In this document: positions 22,787 to 35,689 of the stretch, one piece after another | How positions within the stretch are numbered: position 1 is the stretch's first letter | Layout of the letters: every line of letters begins with the position of its first letter | NCBI GenBank assembly: GCA_947095535.1 | Contig: OX352773.1 | Span: 259,493,590 to 259,557,589 of the forward strand | Source of the DNA: Poecilobothrus nobilitatus | Lineage: Eukaryota; Arthropoda; Insecta; Diptera; Dolichopodidae | Direction: 5' to 3' | Length of the DNA: 64,000 bases | Translations under genes and position numbers: made by a program | Notes under the pieces: model-generated | What the model was told of the DNA's origin: nothing | Database searches by the model: none | Seen by the model: only the letters and a program-made list of their open reading frames with translations

Positions 22787-24577
22787 ATTTTTTTTTATTT
22801 TCAAACGAAATGTCAATTTTTAGAATATGTCAATGTCATTTGAATTAAAATAAAACTGCAGTGCGGTGGTATTTCGATTTACGACCACCGTACCACGTAA
22901 TTGTAGTCTCAAAACCGGTATTAAAATTTTTTTAATACAGATGTGAACATAAAGTTGACACCGGTCAAAGCTGGTCAAAGCTAATACTTATGTGACCATA
23001 TAGTCCTTAACAAAATACATTTTTTCAAAACATTGTTTTATATTAAAAAATTTTCATGAATAAAATTGAATTTAATTAACAATACAAATGTTATAATTTG
23101 ACAGCTGGTGACAATGGTCGAATCAATTTTGTTTGATTTTTGTTTTGTTTATATTTTTAATTTTTTGATCAAAAATGAGAAAAAATAAAAACTTGTTTTT
23201 GTATAAATTTTCTTTTTTTTTATAAACATTGTCGTTAAACAAAGATGATTCATATTGTTGATATTATTTTATATTTAATAATATTTTCTATTATAAGAAT
23301 TTCTATTTTCACTTTCATTTTCTTTTGTCTGTTGTCTCTTTCTTGTGTTGTCTCTTTTTTTTGTTTTAGTGTTTTGGTGTTTTGGTGTTTTTGTTTTTTT
23401 TTTTTGAAATTTTGGTCTTTGATTTTTTTTTTTTGATTAATAATAAAATAATTAATGAATTAATTTATTGGTGTGTAAAAGGAAAAAAATATAAAAAAAA
23501 AATTTATTTAAAGAAATTTATTTGAAAAATTAATTTTTATTATTATTGATTTATTTATTAAGTCTATTTTTATTAACAAATTTTAAAATTGTCGCAATGA
23601 AATTGGAGTGCTGCCAATATTATGAAAATAAATGTTTTTCTTTGGTTTGTGCTTTTTTTTTTTTGTTTTTCGTTTTTTTTTTTATAAAAAACGACAGTTT
23701 TTTATATTTTTGCAATAATAATTGGCTGCCAGCCATATATTATTATTATTTTTTATTGAAATTTGAAAAAAAGAAAAAAAAGTGTATAATTTTGACAATT
23801 AAATTTAAATTTTGTTTGTTTTTGGAAATGATGGGTATTATGGGAATTTAAAACAAAAAAACAGTTTTATTTTTTATTACTTCAAGTGTCAAAAATTTGA
23901 TCTTTTTTGTCTGTAACTCGTTTCTATAATATTTTTATTTTTTTATAAATAGTAAATGAAACTTGTTTATAAAAATAAATATTATTTTTTTAGAATATAG
24001 GTACCTAATTAATTAATAAGAATTTAAAAATAACTATGTATATTTTAAATAATGAAGTTTAAAAAATAACGAAAAATAATTAGTTATTATTCTGGTTTTG
24101 AGAATGAAATAGAATTTTTGAATACTAAACAATTTAATAATTTTAAACTAGTCTAGTATTAACATTTTTTTGAAATTAGTGATAATTTTGGGACGTTTAA
24201 TTTTATTTTAGTAGTTATTCACTGTGGATTGACTTTTAATTAATGTTGTTAGAACGTGTTGATTGCAATCAACATAGATGAAAAGTTGTATTACAGATTT
24301 ACATAGTAATACAATACCTATAAAATATTATTGCAACCTTTTATAATTTTTAATTAGTAAAAAAATATTTTCTTACTTAATTTCCTACCGTTTTATTTTT
24401 ATCGAGCCCTGTGCTAACGTATAAGGTATTAAATAAACTCAGATCCATAGATGACCTTCAAATGTAGAAAAAATCATCAAGAATCAATTGCTTACATTCG
24501 ATGTGAAAACGTATCACATTTGGTTAACAAGATACGTATTTAAACACTAGACTACTTTAAGCTGCGTTTTAAGATAT
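22787..24577. other. Mostly A/T-rich; one complex patch
   Basis: 22855-23010 has a hairpin CGGTGGT...ACCACCG (about 22865-22890) and GGTCAAAGCT repeated twice near 22963-22982. 23200-23870 is T-rich sequence whose apparent reading frames are phenylalanine runs and not genes. 24390-24560 is moderately complex and unassigned. Confidence 0.5.
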
Positions 24578-25241
24578 TTTTTTTGTTTTTTTTTTTTGCG
24601 AGGGTACATCATCGAAAAACACTGTAGAGAAGTGAAACGAACATGAGTTCACTACGAGTGTTTGGAACTTTAACCACTAAACACCACTTCCCTTTTTAGA
24701 CCAAACAATAGGTTATACGACATTTATTACTCTTGTACTACCTGATCAAAGGTAGTTGAATAATAGAATGAAAATTGATTTCAAATTGGCAGACATATTG
24801 TGAACAAAGTTGTTAATATTCACCTTGAATCTTTGCATGTTGTGAATGTAATCATCACCAATTCTGGGGAATACATGAGGTGGGAGATGGTTCCACATTT
24901 GCAATGTTCGTACTACAAACGAATCCCCGTAAGCTGAATTATGCTAACTGAGAATTTGAACTGCATAGGGGTTGGCAGTATAGAAGCTCTCCTTGTTTCT
25001 CTTTGGAATACTTAAAGAGGAGGCATCAAACTTTAATCTCGTTAAATCAAGAACTCACTAGTATAAGGTATCTATAAAACAGGGTAAGTGATCCTGTTAG
25101 GCGACTGAGAACAAGTGGACCAAATGTATGAATTACACGCTTTTTATTTCTTTTTAAATATGTATGTACACATATTATGGCAACATTGGCTAGAGAAAAG
25201 GAAATCTGGATATACTTAAAGAACGTATAGTTAAGATGCAA
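24578..25241 (-). pseudogene. Jockey/CR1-like LINE, end of ORF2 plus 3' UTR (fossil)
   Basis: Non-LTR retrotransposon reverse transcriptases end in a conserved C-terminal domain; this is that end. On the minus strand: FGPLVLSRLTGSLTLFYRYL (about 25125-25065), equal to the LEHRR-SLLSLFYRY block; a stop; DLTRLKFDASSLSIP; then after another stop DSFVVRTLQMWNHLPPHVFP and RFKVNINNF, the usual closing NSF-VRTA-LWN-LP--VFP motif and terminal FK. The 3' UTR runs to about 24600 and meets a T-rich tract, so a poly-A tail on the coding strand. The UTR recurs at 58560-58870, showing both are the same family. Only about 150 codons survive. The catalytic FADD part is absent, probably by 5' truncation. Confidence 0.8.
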
Positions 25242-28200
25242 TTATTATTTTATTGAAATCCTTCTAAATCTTACTGTTAAAATTTGATTTTCCAATCTTG
25301 AACGGGGGAAAAAAAGTATTTTAATTATACTTATCAGCATTTAAAGTATTTTTAACAGCTAATTTATTAAAGAACTAAACAATTTCATTATTTTTAAATG
25401 AATTGGAGTCTAAAATCTATTGAATTCTCAATAAAAAAAAAAAAACAGAAAACAATTTTTTTTTTTTAATTGAAATGAAAATGTGAAATTAATAATAAAA
25501 AAATTGTTTTTTTTCTTTTTTTTTAATTTTCATGTGATTTCATTATGTAAGTTATATTTAAGTATATAGTGTAGTATTTAATAGTACTTACGTCTAACGT
25601 AATAGTGATTGATTTCCAAATTTACGATTTTTATGAGGTTTTATTTACACACTTGAGGTTTTTATTTTGTTCTTTTTTTTTTTCTATTAATAAATATATC
25701 ACGTTTCAAAATCGAAGGAAATTTTTTACTTAAAATATTTTGTAAATATATAGTAAATGTACTTCATTTAAAATAATTTTCATATAGTTAGTTCGATTAA
25801 TGAAATTTCATTGAAATCAATTAGAACCTTATAAAATGATGCGACAGTTTATTACATAAAAACAATATAATATGCATATTTATATTATAAAAATAATATA
25901 TATAATATGTATATATGTATGTATTAATATATGGCGATCGTAAAATATAGTGTTTTTGTTTAAATTTTTTATAAAAAAAAACAAAAAACAAAATGTTGTT
26001 CATAGAATAGTTTCCGACAACAGTGCCTTTATATAAAAGAAATAGTTGTGTATATATATATAGGAAAAACAAACTTTAATAAATCTCAACTTTAATACTG
26101 TTTTTTGAAAGTTTTTGATTTTAAATCAATAACCGGTATTTGTACGTATATTAAATATGGGCGGGTAGATTTTTTGAAGAATGAAAAAAACTATCCGTAG
26201 TTACAGAAGGCAATTTATCGATTTAGGGCGGGTTAATGTACTAGAGAAGACGATTAGGAGGGTTCTGCATTAGAATCTATATAGCTACATAAGAGCCTTA
26301 TCTAATTATAAGAGATTTATTAAAAAAGACTTTTTTAAAATAAAATAATAAAAATAAATAAAAAAACAATTTAAAAAAAAGCTTTTGTTATAAATCGGAT
26401 TTAGAAAATTAAAAATACATTTTTAATAGTAAATTTTTCTGTAATTTTCAAAATTATATTGTTCGAATCAAGATTTTTTTTTTTAAATTTATCTTAATAT
26501 AAGCAATATTTGTCTCATTCAAATCTGTTAAATAAGAGAAACTGTAACTAGAGGCAATATTATATTCTCATAACTCATAACTAAATTAAAATTTTTACAA
26601 TATCGCCTTCAATTTTTTCCCATTTTAAAAGTTTCAACATTAATATTAATAAGTTATGCATAAACCCATTTATAAAATTACATTTCCATTGTATTTCAAA
26701 TGCGTCAATGGCTTTCATATTTTCAAAAATGTGTGTTATGTGCGTTAGTATTAGTATGTAAATTAGGTAGTGTGTTTCTAATAAAATTTTTTAGAAGAAG
26801 AAAATAAATTTCTATTTTTTTAAAGAAAAAAGACAAATTTTGTGTTTCTGAGCTCATGTCTTCTAAACGTCAAACGTTATAAATAGTAATCTAACAAGAC
26901 ATTAACCACCATATAATTCGAACAAGTGATGATTTTTAAGTTATAGCTCTTTTAATTTTTATATTTTTTAGAATTAATTTTTAATGTTATAAAAGAAATA
27001 GTTAATTTTATTAATTGAATTTATTAACTCTCCTTGTGTGCTTTTATGTAATTATATTAGAAATATTATTTCATCACCCAGAATCCGCAAACTGTTCCGA
27101 AAATTTTAAATCTCTAGCTTAGATTCCTTCATCCAATCCACTGTAGTAAGTTAAGAAGAAGGCTGTTAAAAATAATGTACACTTATATATAAGTATTTTT
27201 TTTTTTAGTACAATAATAATATATGAAATAAAAAATTCATACTGACATCTAAAAGTCTACATTGTTATTTTTTACTCTTTTTATAACTAATAAGTAATAA
27301 CTATAATAATTTTCTAACAAATAGTATCGATTTCCAATTTTTTGTTTTAACTTTCAATCAATAAGAAAAAAAAAAAGAAATTTTAAAATAAAAATCAAAA
27401 TGATGAAACATTTAGTTACAAACTTACAATAATTTTACTATTGACAATAATTCACAACAAATACCTTATTTAAATTTTAGGGTCATATTTTAAACATGCA
27501 TTTTAATTTATTTAAAATTGAAGAAAATAAAATAAAATAAAATAAAATTTCATTAATAATTAATTAAGTATATTTGTTTCATTTGTTTTTTAATAAATAT
27601 TAATTTAAGCAAAATGTATAATAATAAAATTGAGTAACTTATTGAGTCATTTATTGAGTAATATAATATATTATTATAATATATATATTATATAAATGAT
27701 TAATGAAATATTAATTAAAAATATATAAAAAAAAAAAAAAAAATATTTGTAATTACTTAATTAATTTAAAAATATTTTCACAACGGTTTTCATTTTTATT
27801 AATACTCGTATAGTTATGACTTTGTTTTAGTATAGTATAGTATAGTATAGTTATGACTTTGTATAGTATTGACCTGTGTACACACTGTATTAATAATAAA
27901 CTATCACTTTAATTTTAAAAATTAATTTGACATTTGATAATATTAGAAGCTTTCTTTTTTGCCTGACTAATTTTATTGTATGATTTCTATTTCAATAAAA
28001 CTCTTGTACATCTATAACATTGCTTTAATATTTAAGTTAGTTATAGGTTATAGCCTAACAAATTATGATAAATAACTACTATGTGCTGCTACAAAAATTA
28101 AAAAAATGGATGGCTGGTTTAATTAAGAATTTCGTTCGTTAATAATGTGTTTCAATCTTATATTATGTTGAATCTTTCTTATTTTTACCTAAAGGGGTAA

Positions 28201-28252
28201 AAATTTTTCAAAGACAACAATAATATTCCCATTGCAGTAAACTGACTAAATC
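25242..28252. other. A/T-rich DNA with small repeats
   Basis: No genes. 26130-26300 and 27060-27180 are moderately complex without identifiable content. At 27828-27851 a pentanucleotide TATAG repeat sits between two copies of TATAGTTATGACTTTGT, so the tract looks like a local slippage product. AAAAT repeats occur at 27525-27550. Confidence 0.55.
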
Positions 28253-28420
28253 TAGCTGTGTATTTACTCAATATAATGGGATGAACTCCTAACTATTAAA
28301 ACAGTATATTAATTGGGAAGTAGAATAGGTAAGAATAGGATACGAATGCGAAAATTTTGAGTTGGGGATTGGAACTGAATGTAAGGAAACTATATGAATC
28401 CGCTTATTATTATTACTATT
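28253..28420. repeat. Dispersed repeat R, copy 1
   Basis: CAATATAATGGGATGAA, CAGTATATTAATTGG, GTAGAATAGGTA and ATCCGCTTATTATTATTACT follow in the same order and spacing as at 35920-36122. The class is unknown. Confidence 0.65.
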
Positions 28421-28685
28421 TTCCTATCATGCAAGATGCAACATTCAGTAGTATACAGCACTTTCCGGCATACTTAAGGTAACCAATTAATGGAGCTCCT
28501 ATGTAGCAGCTATTATTATTATTATTATATGATATATACATATATTATTATACCCGTATGAACTATGTTCAAGGGTATAATAAATTTGCCATTACGTTTG
28601 TGACACCTTAAAGGAGTCGAGCTAGATATAGTGTCAAAGGTATGGATCGGCTCAGAATCGAATTCTGAGTCGATTAAGCCATGTA

Positions 28686-28739
28686 CGTCCGTCCGTCCGT
28701 CCGTCCGTCCGTCCGTCCGTCCGTCCGTCCGTCCGTCCG
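28686..28739. repeat. (CGTC)n microsatellite
   Basis: About 13 uninterrupted tetranucleotide units inside family H copy 3, at the position where copies 1 and 2 have only 3-4 units. Confidence 0.95.
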
Positions 28740-29296
28740 CACGATAACTCAAAAAATAAAGGAGCTAGGGGGCTGAAATTTTTTTTACGCCACTTTTGCA
28801 AAATTGTTAGTTTTGCTATTTAAATCCAACATTTTCGGTTGGCCGGTTCGAGTAGCTGCCATACAACTTCTATCTTTATATAGAAATAACTCAGTATCTA
28901 TTCAAGCTAGGTTTCTGAAATTTTGCAAATGATGATCAAGTTTTATGGCAATAACTTTTGTAAAATTTGGTTGTGGTGGTGCGGCGGGTTCGGGTAGCTG
29001 CCATACAACTTATCCGGTTAAATGAGAATAACTCAGTGTTTATTGAAGCTAGGAATCTGAAATTTAGTAAAGAAGTGTCGAGTTATATGCCAACAACTTT
29101 TGTAAAATTTGTTTGGTCTAGAGCAGCCGGTTCAGACTTCTTGCACCTCTTGGAACCTAATGAAGCTAGGCGTCTGAAATTTTGCAAATGATGATCAAGT
29201 TTTATGGCAACAACTTCTACAAAATTTGGTTGTGCTGGTGCGACGGGTTCGGGTAGCTGCCATACAAAATCTCTTTTTAAATGAAAAGAACTCAGT

Positions 29297-30760
29297 GTCC
29301 GTCCGCACGATAACTCAAAAAATAGAGGAGCTAGGAGGCTGAAAATTTTTTTACGTCACTTTTGTAAAATTGTTAGTTTTGCTATTTAACTCCAGCATTT
29401 TCTGTCCCCGGGTTCGGGTAGCTGCCATACAACTTCTTTCTTTAAATAGAAATAACCCAGTGTCTGTTCAATCTAGGTATCTGAAATCTTGCAAATGATG
29501 ATCAAGTTTTATGGCAACAACTTCTACAAAATTTGGTTGTGCTGGTGCGACGGGTTCGGGTAGCTGCCATACAAAATCTCTTTTTAAATGAAAAGAACTC
29601 AGTGTCCGTCCGCACGATAACTCAAAAAATAGAGGAGCTAGGAGGCTGAAAATTTTTTTACGTCACTTTTGTAAAATTGTTAGTTTTGCTATTTAACTCC
29701 AGCATTTTCTGTCCCCGGGTTCGGGTAGCTGCCATACAACTTCTTTCTTTAAATAGAAATAACCCAGTGTCTGTTCAATCTAGGTATCTGAAATTTTGCG
29801 AATGATGATCAAGTTTTATGGCAACAACTTCTACAAAATTTGGTTGTGGTGGTGCGACGGGTTCGGGTAGCTGCCATACAAAATCTCTTTTTAAATGAAA
29901 AGAACTCAGTGTCCGTCCGCACGATAACTCAAAAAATAAAGGAGCTAGGAGGCTGAAATTTTTTTTACGTCACTCTTGCAAAATTGTTAGTTTTGCTATT
30001 TAACTCCAGCATTTTCGGCCGCCGGGTTCGAGTAGCTGCCATACAACTTCTTTCTTTAAATAGAAATAACCCAGTGTCTGTTCAATCTAGGTATCTGAAA
30101 TTTTGCAAATGATGATGAAGTTTTATGGCAACAACTTCTACAAAATTTGGTTGTGCTGGTGCGACGGGTTCGGGTAGCTGCCATACAAAATCTCTTTTTA
30201 AATGAAAAGAACTCAGTGTCCGTCCGCACGATAACTCAAAAAATAAAGGAGCTAGGAGGCTGAAATTTTTTTTACGTCACTCTTGCAAAATTGTTAGTTT
30301 TGCTATTTAACTCCAGCATTTTCGGCCGCCGGGTTCGAGTAGCTGCCATACAACTTCTTTCTTTAAATAGAAATAACCCAGTGTCTGTTCAATCTAGGTA
30401 TCTGAAATTTTGCGAATGACGATCAAGTTTTATGGCAACAACTTCTGCAAAATTTGGTTGTGGTGGTGTGACGGGTTCGGGTAGCTGCCATACAAAATCT
30501 CTTTTTAAATGAAAGAACTCAGTGTCCGTCCGCACGATAACTCAAAAAATAAAGGAGTTAGGAGGCTGCAATTTTTTTTACGTCACTTTTACAAAATTGT
30601 TAGTTTTGCTATTTAACTCCAGCATTTTCGGCCGCCGGGTTCGAGTAGCTGCCATACAACTTCTTTCTTTAAATGGAAATAACCCAGTGTCTATTCAATC
30701 TAGGTATCTGAAATTTTGCAAATGATGATCGAGTTTTATGGCAACAACTTCTGTAAAATT
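29297..30760 (+). repeat. 307-bp tandem array with dimeric higher-order structure
   Basis: GTCCGTCCGCACGATAACTC begins units at 29297, 29604, 29911, 30218 and 30524 (spacings 307, 307, 307, 306). Each unit is itself a dimer of two diverged halves of about 150 bases, both carrying GTAGCTGCCATACAA and AACNCAGTGTC. Units 1-2 share one set of variants (AAATAGAGGAGC, TCTGTCCCCGGG) and units 3-5 another (AAATAAAGGAG, CGGCCGCCGGG). Neighbouring units differ at only a few positions, while monomers at 28820-29290 and 30760-31050 are more diverged. Confidence 0.95.
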
Positions 30761-31194
30761 TTGTTGTGATGATATGACAGGTTCGGATAGTTGCCATACA
30801 ACTTCTCTTTTTAAATGACAATAACTCAGTGTCTATTGAAGCTAGCTATCTGAAATTTAGTGAAAAAGTGTCGAGTTGCATGCCAAAAATTTTTGTAAAA
30901 TTTGAGTGGTCTAAAGCAGCCGGTTCAGGCTTTTTGCATTTCTTGGAACTTAATGAAGCTAGGCGCAATAGATTCGGGTAGCTATCATACAACTCCACAA
31001 TTTACATAAATATATCTCTGTAGTTCGGTACTAAAACTCTGAATGTTTTTAAAAGATGATCAAGTTTTATAGAAACAGGATATATTACGTTCATACGGGT
31101 ATCCCAGAGTTGACACAGTCTACTCTACTGCACTCTTCCTCGTTATGATATGAAACTACCAAATACTTTTTATATGATCTGAACAGAGTTTGAA

Positions 31195-31262
31195 GCAAAG
31201 TTACTTAGAAAAAGCTGAAAAGTTGACGACTTAACCACTACTCTATATAAGCCAAATATTCT
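31195..31262 (-). repeat. tRNA-like SINE head, second head type
   Basis: The minus strand TAGAGTAGTGGTTAAGTCGT is an A-box-like D arm followed by CAACTTTTCAG, as in the 43676 copy. The B box is not recognisable. Confidence 0.4.
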
Positions 31263-31867
31263 GAAGAAATTGTAAACTGTTACATTATTTTAAATTTTAT
31301 CGTAACGGACGACCTAAATCTGTAAAATGTTATTTCAAAAAAAAAAAAATGCTACTTTAAATGATTTTAAAATAACTCTTTTTTTTTATCTACGAAATCT
31401 CTTTCCTCATTTAAAATCCCTTTTTGTTTTGAAAATATAAAACTTGGTTATGTAAAATATTCTTCTATAATTAAGGTATCTGTAAATATTCTATTAATTT
31501 CATTAAAAGTATTATTATTTTCCAAATATAAAAATTTTAGTATCCAAATATGTATTTCAGAATCTTCTTTTTTTTTTGTATCTTTTTCAATATATATATT
31601 TTCAGAATACGGAAATTAATTGTTATTTATAACTATTATTAAATATATAAGTAATGAATTTTAATTAAAAAATGAAACCTTGGAAAACTCTTTTACTTAT
31701 ATATATATACATATATATATTTTTAATTCTTTTAGTACTTCGCCTTATTTTTTTGTTTTTGTATAGAGTCAAAATATTAATTAAAATTCATATTCAACTA
31801 TTCAGGTAAATGTAATTTTTTATAAATTAATTAAAATTATTTGTTATTGTTAGGGATGGTATCATAA
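31263..31867. other. A/T-rich DNA, nothing assignable
   Basis: Homopolymers and TATA-rich simple sequence. Confidence 0.6.
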
Positions 31868-32525
31868 TTCCAAAAAAAAAAAATTCCAAGTCTCAAAATT
31901 CCAAACAATGAAAAAAAAAATTATTAATTATTAAAAAAAAAAGTCCAGAAAATGAAATATATATTCTTTGGGATTGATCATAAAGCTTTTTAGCAAGCTT
32001 TCAAACTTCAAACTTTAAAAATTTGATTAGAGGGTAAGAGAGAGTCTCTACTGTGCGAAAATGAAAGCGGGTATTTGAATACTTTAGTATTAAAATATGT
32101 TGGCAAAAAAATAATTAGGAAGAATTTTAAAGTTGGTTACAAAATCAGAATTGACACGTCTTTTACAGAATATGTATAAATATGTATATGTTAGATTCAG
32201 AATTAGAAGAGATTTTATAGTTGATTACAAAATGAGGGCCCCAATAATTTATTTAGGGGGGTTTGGAGATGGTAACCCCCCACTATTTAAATGCCTTGTT
32301 GTTGAAATATGTATCTAAAATTATGTTAGGAACGATTTTATAGTTGGTTTCAAAATCGGACTCCCAACAATTTGTAGCGGTTGTTTTTAGCACTATTTAA
32401 AGTGCTTCCCATTAAATTTTGAATTTTGGAATTTATTTTAAGTGACATTTTTTTTTGAAACTTGAAATTTGTTTGAATTTTGAAAATGGAATTTGTTTTT
32501 TTGGAACTTTGTACCCAACTCAAAT
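31868..32525. repeat. Foldback composite: AATTCC-word arms around family F core
   Basis: The left arm (31868-31945) is built of AAAATTCCAAA words. The right arm (32415-32510) is built of TTTTGGAATTT and TTGAAATTTG words in opposite sense. Between them are three family F units (ATTTTAAAGTTGGTTACAAA, ATTTTATAGTTGATTACAAA, ATTTTATAGTTGGTTTCAAA) at 32120, 32212 and 32335, with a GC-rich GGGGGGTTTGGAGATGG insert. Confidence 0.55.
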
Positions 32526-34299
32526 TATTTGTTATTACTTATTATTATTATATTATTTTTGTTATGTATTAAAAATAAAATATGTATTATATATATATAT
32601 TTACAATATTTATTGATTTTTTTTTTTTTAATAATTTTGTTCTTATGTAAATTTTTTTGATTCAGGAAATTTTTATTTAGGACATATTTTGAATATTTTA
32701 TTAATCAGATTCTTTATGAATTTAAAAAAATAATAATTATTATATTGATGACGATTTTGGATTATAATCTAATTAAGTACATAAGATTAAAGATTTATTA
32801 ATTTAATAGCAAAAATAGTTATGGGCGTTGGCCAAGAATATTAATTTATGTAAAGCTCTAGAATTGACATAACTATTAATTAAATTAGAACCTTGATAAT
32901 ATATTTTATTATTATAGAATTTTTTTTATAATTTTAAATAAATTATTCCGATTCCGGGTTAAATAGAAATTATAGTTAATAATTATTATTTTTATTAATT
33001 TTATTTTTAATATTCCTTCCTTTTATTGCCCTATATTTTTCCGTATACTTAAAAGCATTTTTTTTTAAGCACCTGATTCACTTTAATCATTTATCAGATT
33101 CGTTTGTTTAAGTTTCTAAAAAATTCCATTGGTATGGGGTATTCCATTAAAGTATATAATGATATTAATAATAATTAAAATATTTAAAAAAATTATTAAA
33201 AATAATTAAAATAAATTATAATATTTTTAAGCTACTAACTATGTACATATATAATAAAAATGACATAGTGGTTCAAAAATGATGCAATATTTTTCAGAAT
33301 CTAAATTAAAATATTAATTAAGTACTAAAATATTTATTGCAATCAATCACACAATCTTCTGTTAATTTATTGTTGAACAAGTGTTTTAAATACTAAATAT
33401 CAACTCAAGAAGTTATTACAAATAAAAAAAATATTAGAAAATCTATTTCCACTTTTTTGATGTAATCCAAAAAAAAACAAACTTTGGTTTTGGTTCAATC
33501 TTCTTAAAACAATCAGCAAAAACAAAAAAACTTATGTTTATTTTACCAATTAAATAAGACAAAAAATTTTGTTATTTTTCTATATCTAAGAGTATAAAGA
33601 GTATAAAAAAAATTTTTGTATATATGTAATATAGAATATACCATACAAATACGCGTAATAACAATCTTAAATGGAAGCTGTAGATTCAATTGTTAATATC
33701 AAAATTACAAAAAATTACAAAAATAAAAAGTTTTAAATATACTTACGGTAAAAAATACCGCATTTAAATTTAAAAATACAAATAAAATCATATAACTTTA
33801 TACATCTAATGCTGTACATACATTACAAAATTCAGTTTAAAACCATATTGAAATCATTGCAAGTTTTCAACGTGTAGTATACTTAATGGAAGTCTTTTCA
33901 AAGCATTTGGATGATTGAAGAATTGATTGAGAAAAAATTAAATTTTTTTGGTATATGAGGGCGTGGCTTTAGTTGTTAGTTAAATTGTTTTAATGTGTAT
34001 AGAGTTGAACAAACGAGTGACATTTCTGATAATTTTCAAATAGAATTGTGCAGTGAAAATAAATAAAAGTTATACATAATAAGTTAATCGTATACTCATA
34101 CAAAGTAATTGTATTCCTACAAGAAAATTTTTCGAAGCGTAAAGAAATTTTCCGGAGTTGTGGAAAATAATAAGTATTTTGAAAATATAAAAATAAAATA
34201 AACCGGAATAACAGTTTATCAATCTTTTTAATAAACTTCTACACTGTTCTTAATAAGAGGAAGAAAATTCCAACGATGAATATAGGGGTTTATATAAAA
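32526..34299. other. A/T-rich DNA, nothing assignable
   Basis: 33890-34160 is of higher complexity (GAGGGCGTGGCTTTAG) but has no usable frame or partner; the remainder is simple sequence. Confidence 0.55.
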
Positions 34300-34440
34300 A
34301 AAAAAAAATGTTCGTGAAACAACTTTTTTTTACAGAGCTACTATAACCCAGCTCTGTAATAGGAACAACACATTACAGAGCTACAACCAATCAAAGTTGA
34401 AAAAATCCCTTTTCAAAAACTAAAAAATTTCTGAAAATTC
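34300..34440 (-). repeat. Partial family X repeat
   Basis: CATTACAGAGCTACAACCAA followed by TCAAAGTTGAAAAAATCCC corresponds to the TTACGGAGCTACAGTCCCTC then AAAGTTTGAAAAAGCCC block of the copy at 46385. Confidence 0.5.
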
Positions 34441-35430
34441 TGTTTAGAATTCCGTTTTAAAAGTTACTGTCTAACTGTACAATATACTTATAAAAACAAT
34501 TTTTTAAGTACATAAAAAAATTTCTTTTTTTTTTTTGATATAAATATGCTATAAATAAAATCTTAATTAATAAAACGAGGAAAATTTTAAATCTAAAATA
34601 AAAATTAATATTTTCTAAAAGATCGAAGTTCATTGCTAAGTAAACAAAAACGAAAAAAAAAACATAAAAAAAAAAAAATAAACATTGTTCTGTCCAAAGA
34701 AAGCCCATTAAAATCATCATAATTTTTTTCCTTTCAACAATTAAAATTTTTTGTTTTTTTTTCCCTTGAAATTTAATTAGAGAAACAAATAATCATAACA
34801 ATAATTTTCGATAATTAAATTTTACTTTTGTTGTTGTTTTTCTAAATTTTTAATTTCTTAATTTTCATAAAACAAAAAAAGAAAAAAAAAATAAAAATTT
34901 CAATATTCATCAATGAATTTACTTTATTTATTTATTTTTTATGATAGAATGACCTTCATCATGGGGAGAACTAAAAAACAGAACAGATACTTTAAATTTA
35001 TATATCCCTCAATAAATTTTTTTTTTTTGTATTTATATACTTAAGACTTTTATCAATTTTAATTCTATAATCTGTAAAAAACTATTAGATATATTTTTTA
35101 ATAATGAAGCTTGGAGTCATTTATAATTGATTTCGTTTATAATGGATTGAAAAAAATAAATAATCTTTTTAATAAAATCATCAATTCTTTATCCTTCTTG
35201 TTGTTAGTTACATTAGAGTACTGAAATAAACTTTTTATTAGCGTATAAAATATTGTAATTTTGTGAAAACTCAAAGAAGGGACTCAAAAAGGGAGATAAG
35301 ATTTTAAAATGTTATAACTCAAGATAATTCGGATCAATGCGATAAATCATATTAAAATCTAAAAACACTTATTTTTTTATTGTAGTCACATCGAACGTTT
35401 TCTTTCTCTTATGAAAGTGTATAAGTTTCT
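34441..35430. other. A/T-rich DNA, nothing assignable
   Basis: Poly-A/T and simple sequence only. Confidence 0.6.
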
Positions 35431-35435
35431 TTTTT

Positions 35436-35590
35436 TGTATTTTTATTCCTCTGCCACAGAAATGTGTGCGGTGGTTATAAATGTCATAAGAAGGAATTAT
35501 TCTTACGACGTATGTGGGGTTTGAACCCACACACCCTCGGTGTTTACAAAGTATTTCATATGCTCTTGCCCTCTAGACTACCGAGGCCCC
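35436..35590 (-). mobile_element. tRNA-derived SINE (family S), copy 1
   Basis: In its own orientation it starts GGGGCCTCGG with a pol III A box TAGTCTAGAGGG and a B box GGTTCAAACCC inside a perfect T-arm-like stem. Next is the family hairpin GTCGTAAGA...TCTTATGAC with one mismatch. The 3' part ends near CTGTGGCAGAGG and an A-rich tail. It lacks the CCTGAAAAGGAAA module of other copies. Transcription, if any, would be by pol III from the internal boxes. Confidence 0.85.
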
Positions 35591-35689
35591 GTGTAATAGT
35601 TTAAACATTTTTGTATACTTTTTGTGTATACTTTCAGCAAATTCTATATAGATAAGTCTAAAAAACGATCTTAATGATTCTAAAATTAG

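Larger units (their letters stand above)
28548..31144 (+). mobile_element. Family H Helitron-like element, copy 3, expanded by tandem repeats
   Basis: It starts ATTATACCCGTATGAAC, followed by TTTGTGACACCTTAAAGGAG, the counterpart of the TTTGTAACACCTCGAAATA block in copies 1 and 2. A long (GTCC)n run precedes CGCACGATAACTCAAAAAAT. The 3' end has a hairpin (AGTTGAC-ACA-GTCTACT, 31108-31124) and the terminal GCACTCTTCCTCG. ACCCGTATGAAC and its reverse complement form subterminal inverted repeats (28553, 31091). The body is a 307-bp tandem array. Satellite expansion inside Helitron-like elements is known in flies. No coding capacity. Confidence 0.8.

Noticed and set aside
23245..23851. Membrane protein genes rich in phenylalanine
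   Set aside because: They are products of long T runs; no promoter, splice or homology support.
28967..30725. Small proteins encoded in the 307-bp array
   Set aside because: Frames follow the tandem repeat and are not preserved between units.
29297..30760. A CRISPR-like array
   Set aside because: Units are 307 bp without unique spacers, in a eukaryotic mobile-element context.
33890..34160. A conserved promoter or exon because of higher complexity and GGGCGTGG
   Set aside because: No open frame, splice pattern or repeat partner supports it.
35500..35590. A tRNA gene (A and B boxes both perfect)
   Set aside because: There is no acceptor-stem pairing or discriminator end, and the same head plus a common body recurs at several loci, so it is a SINE.
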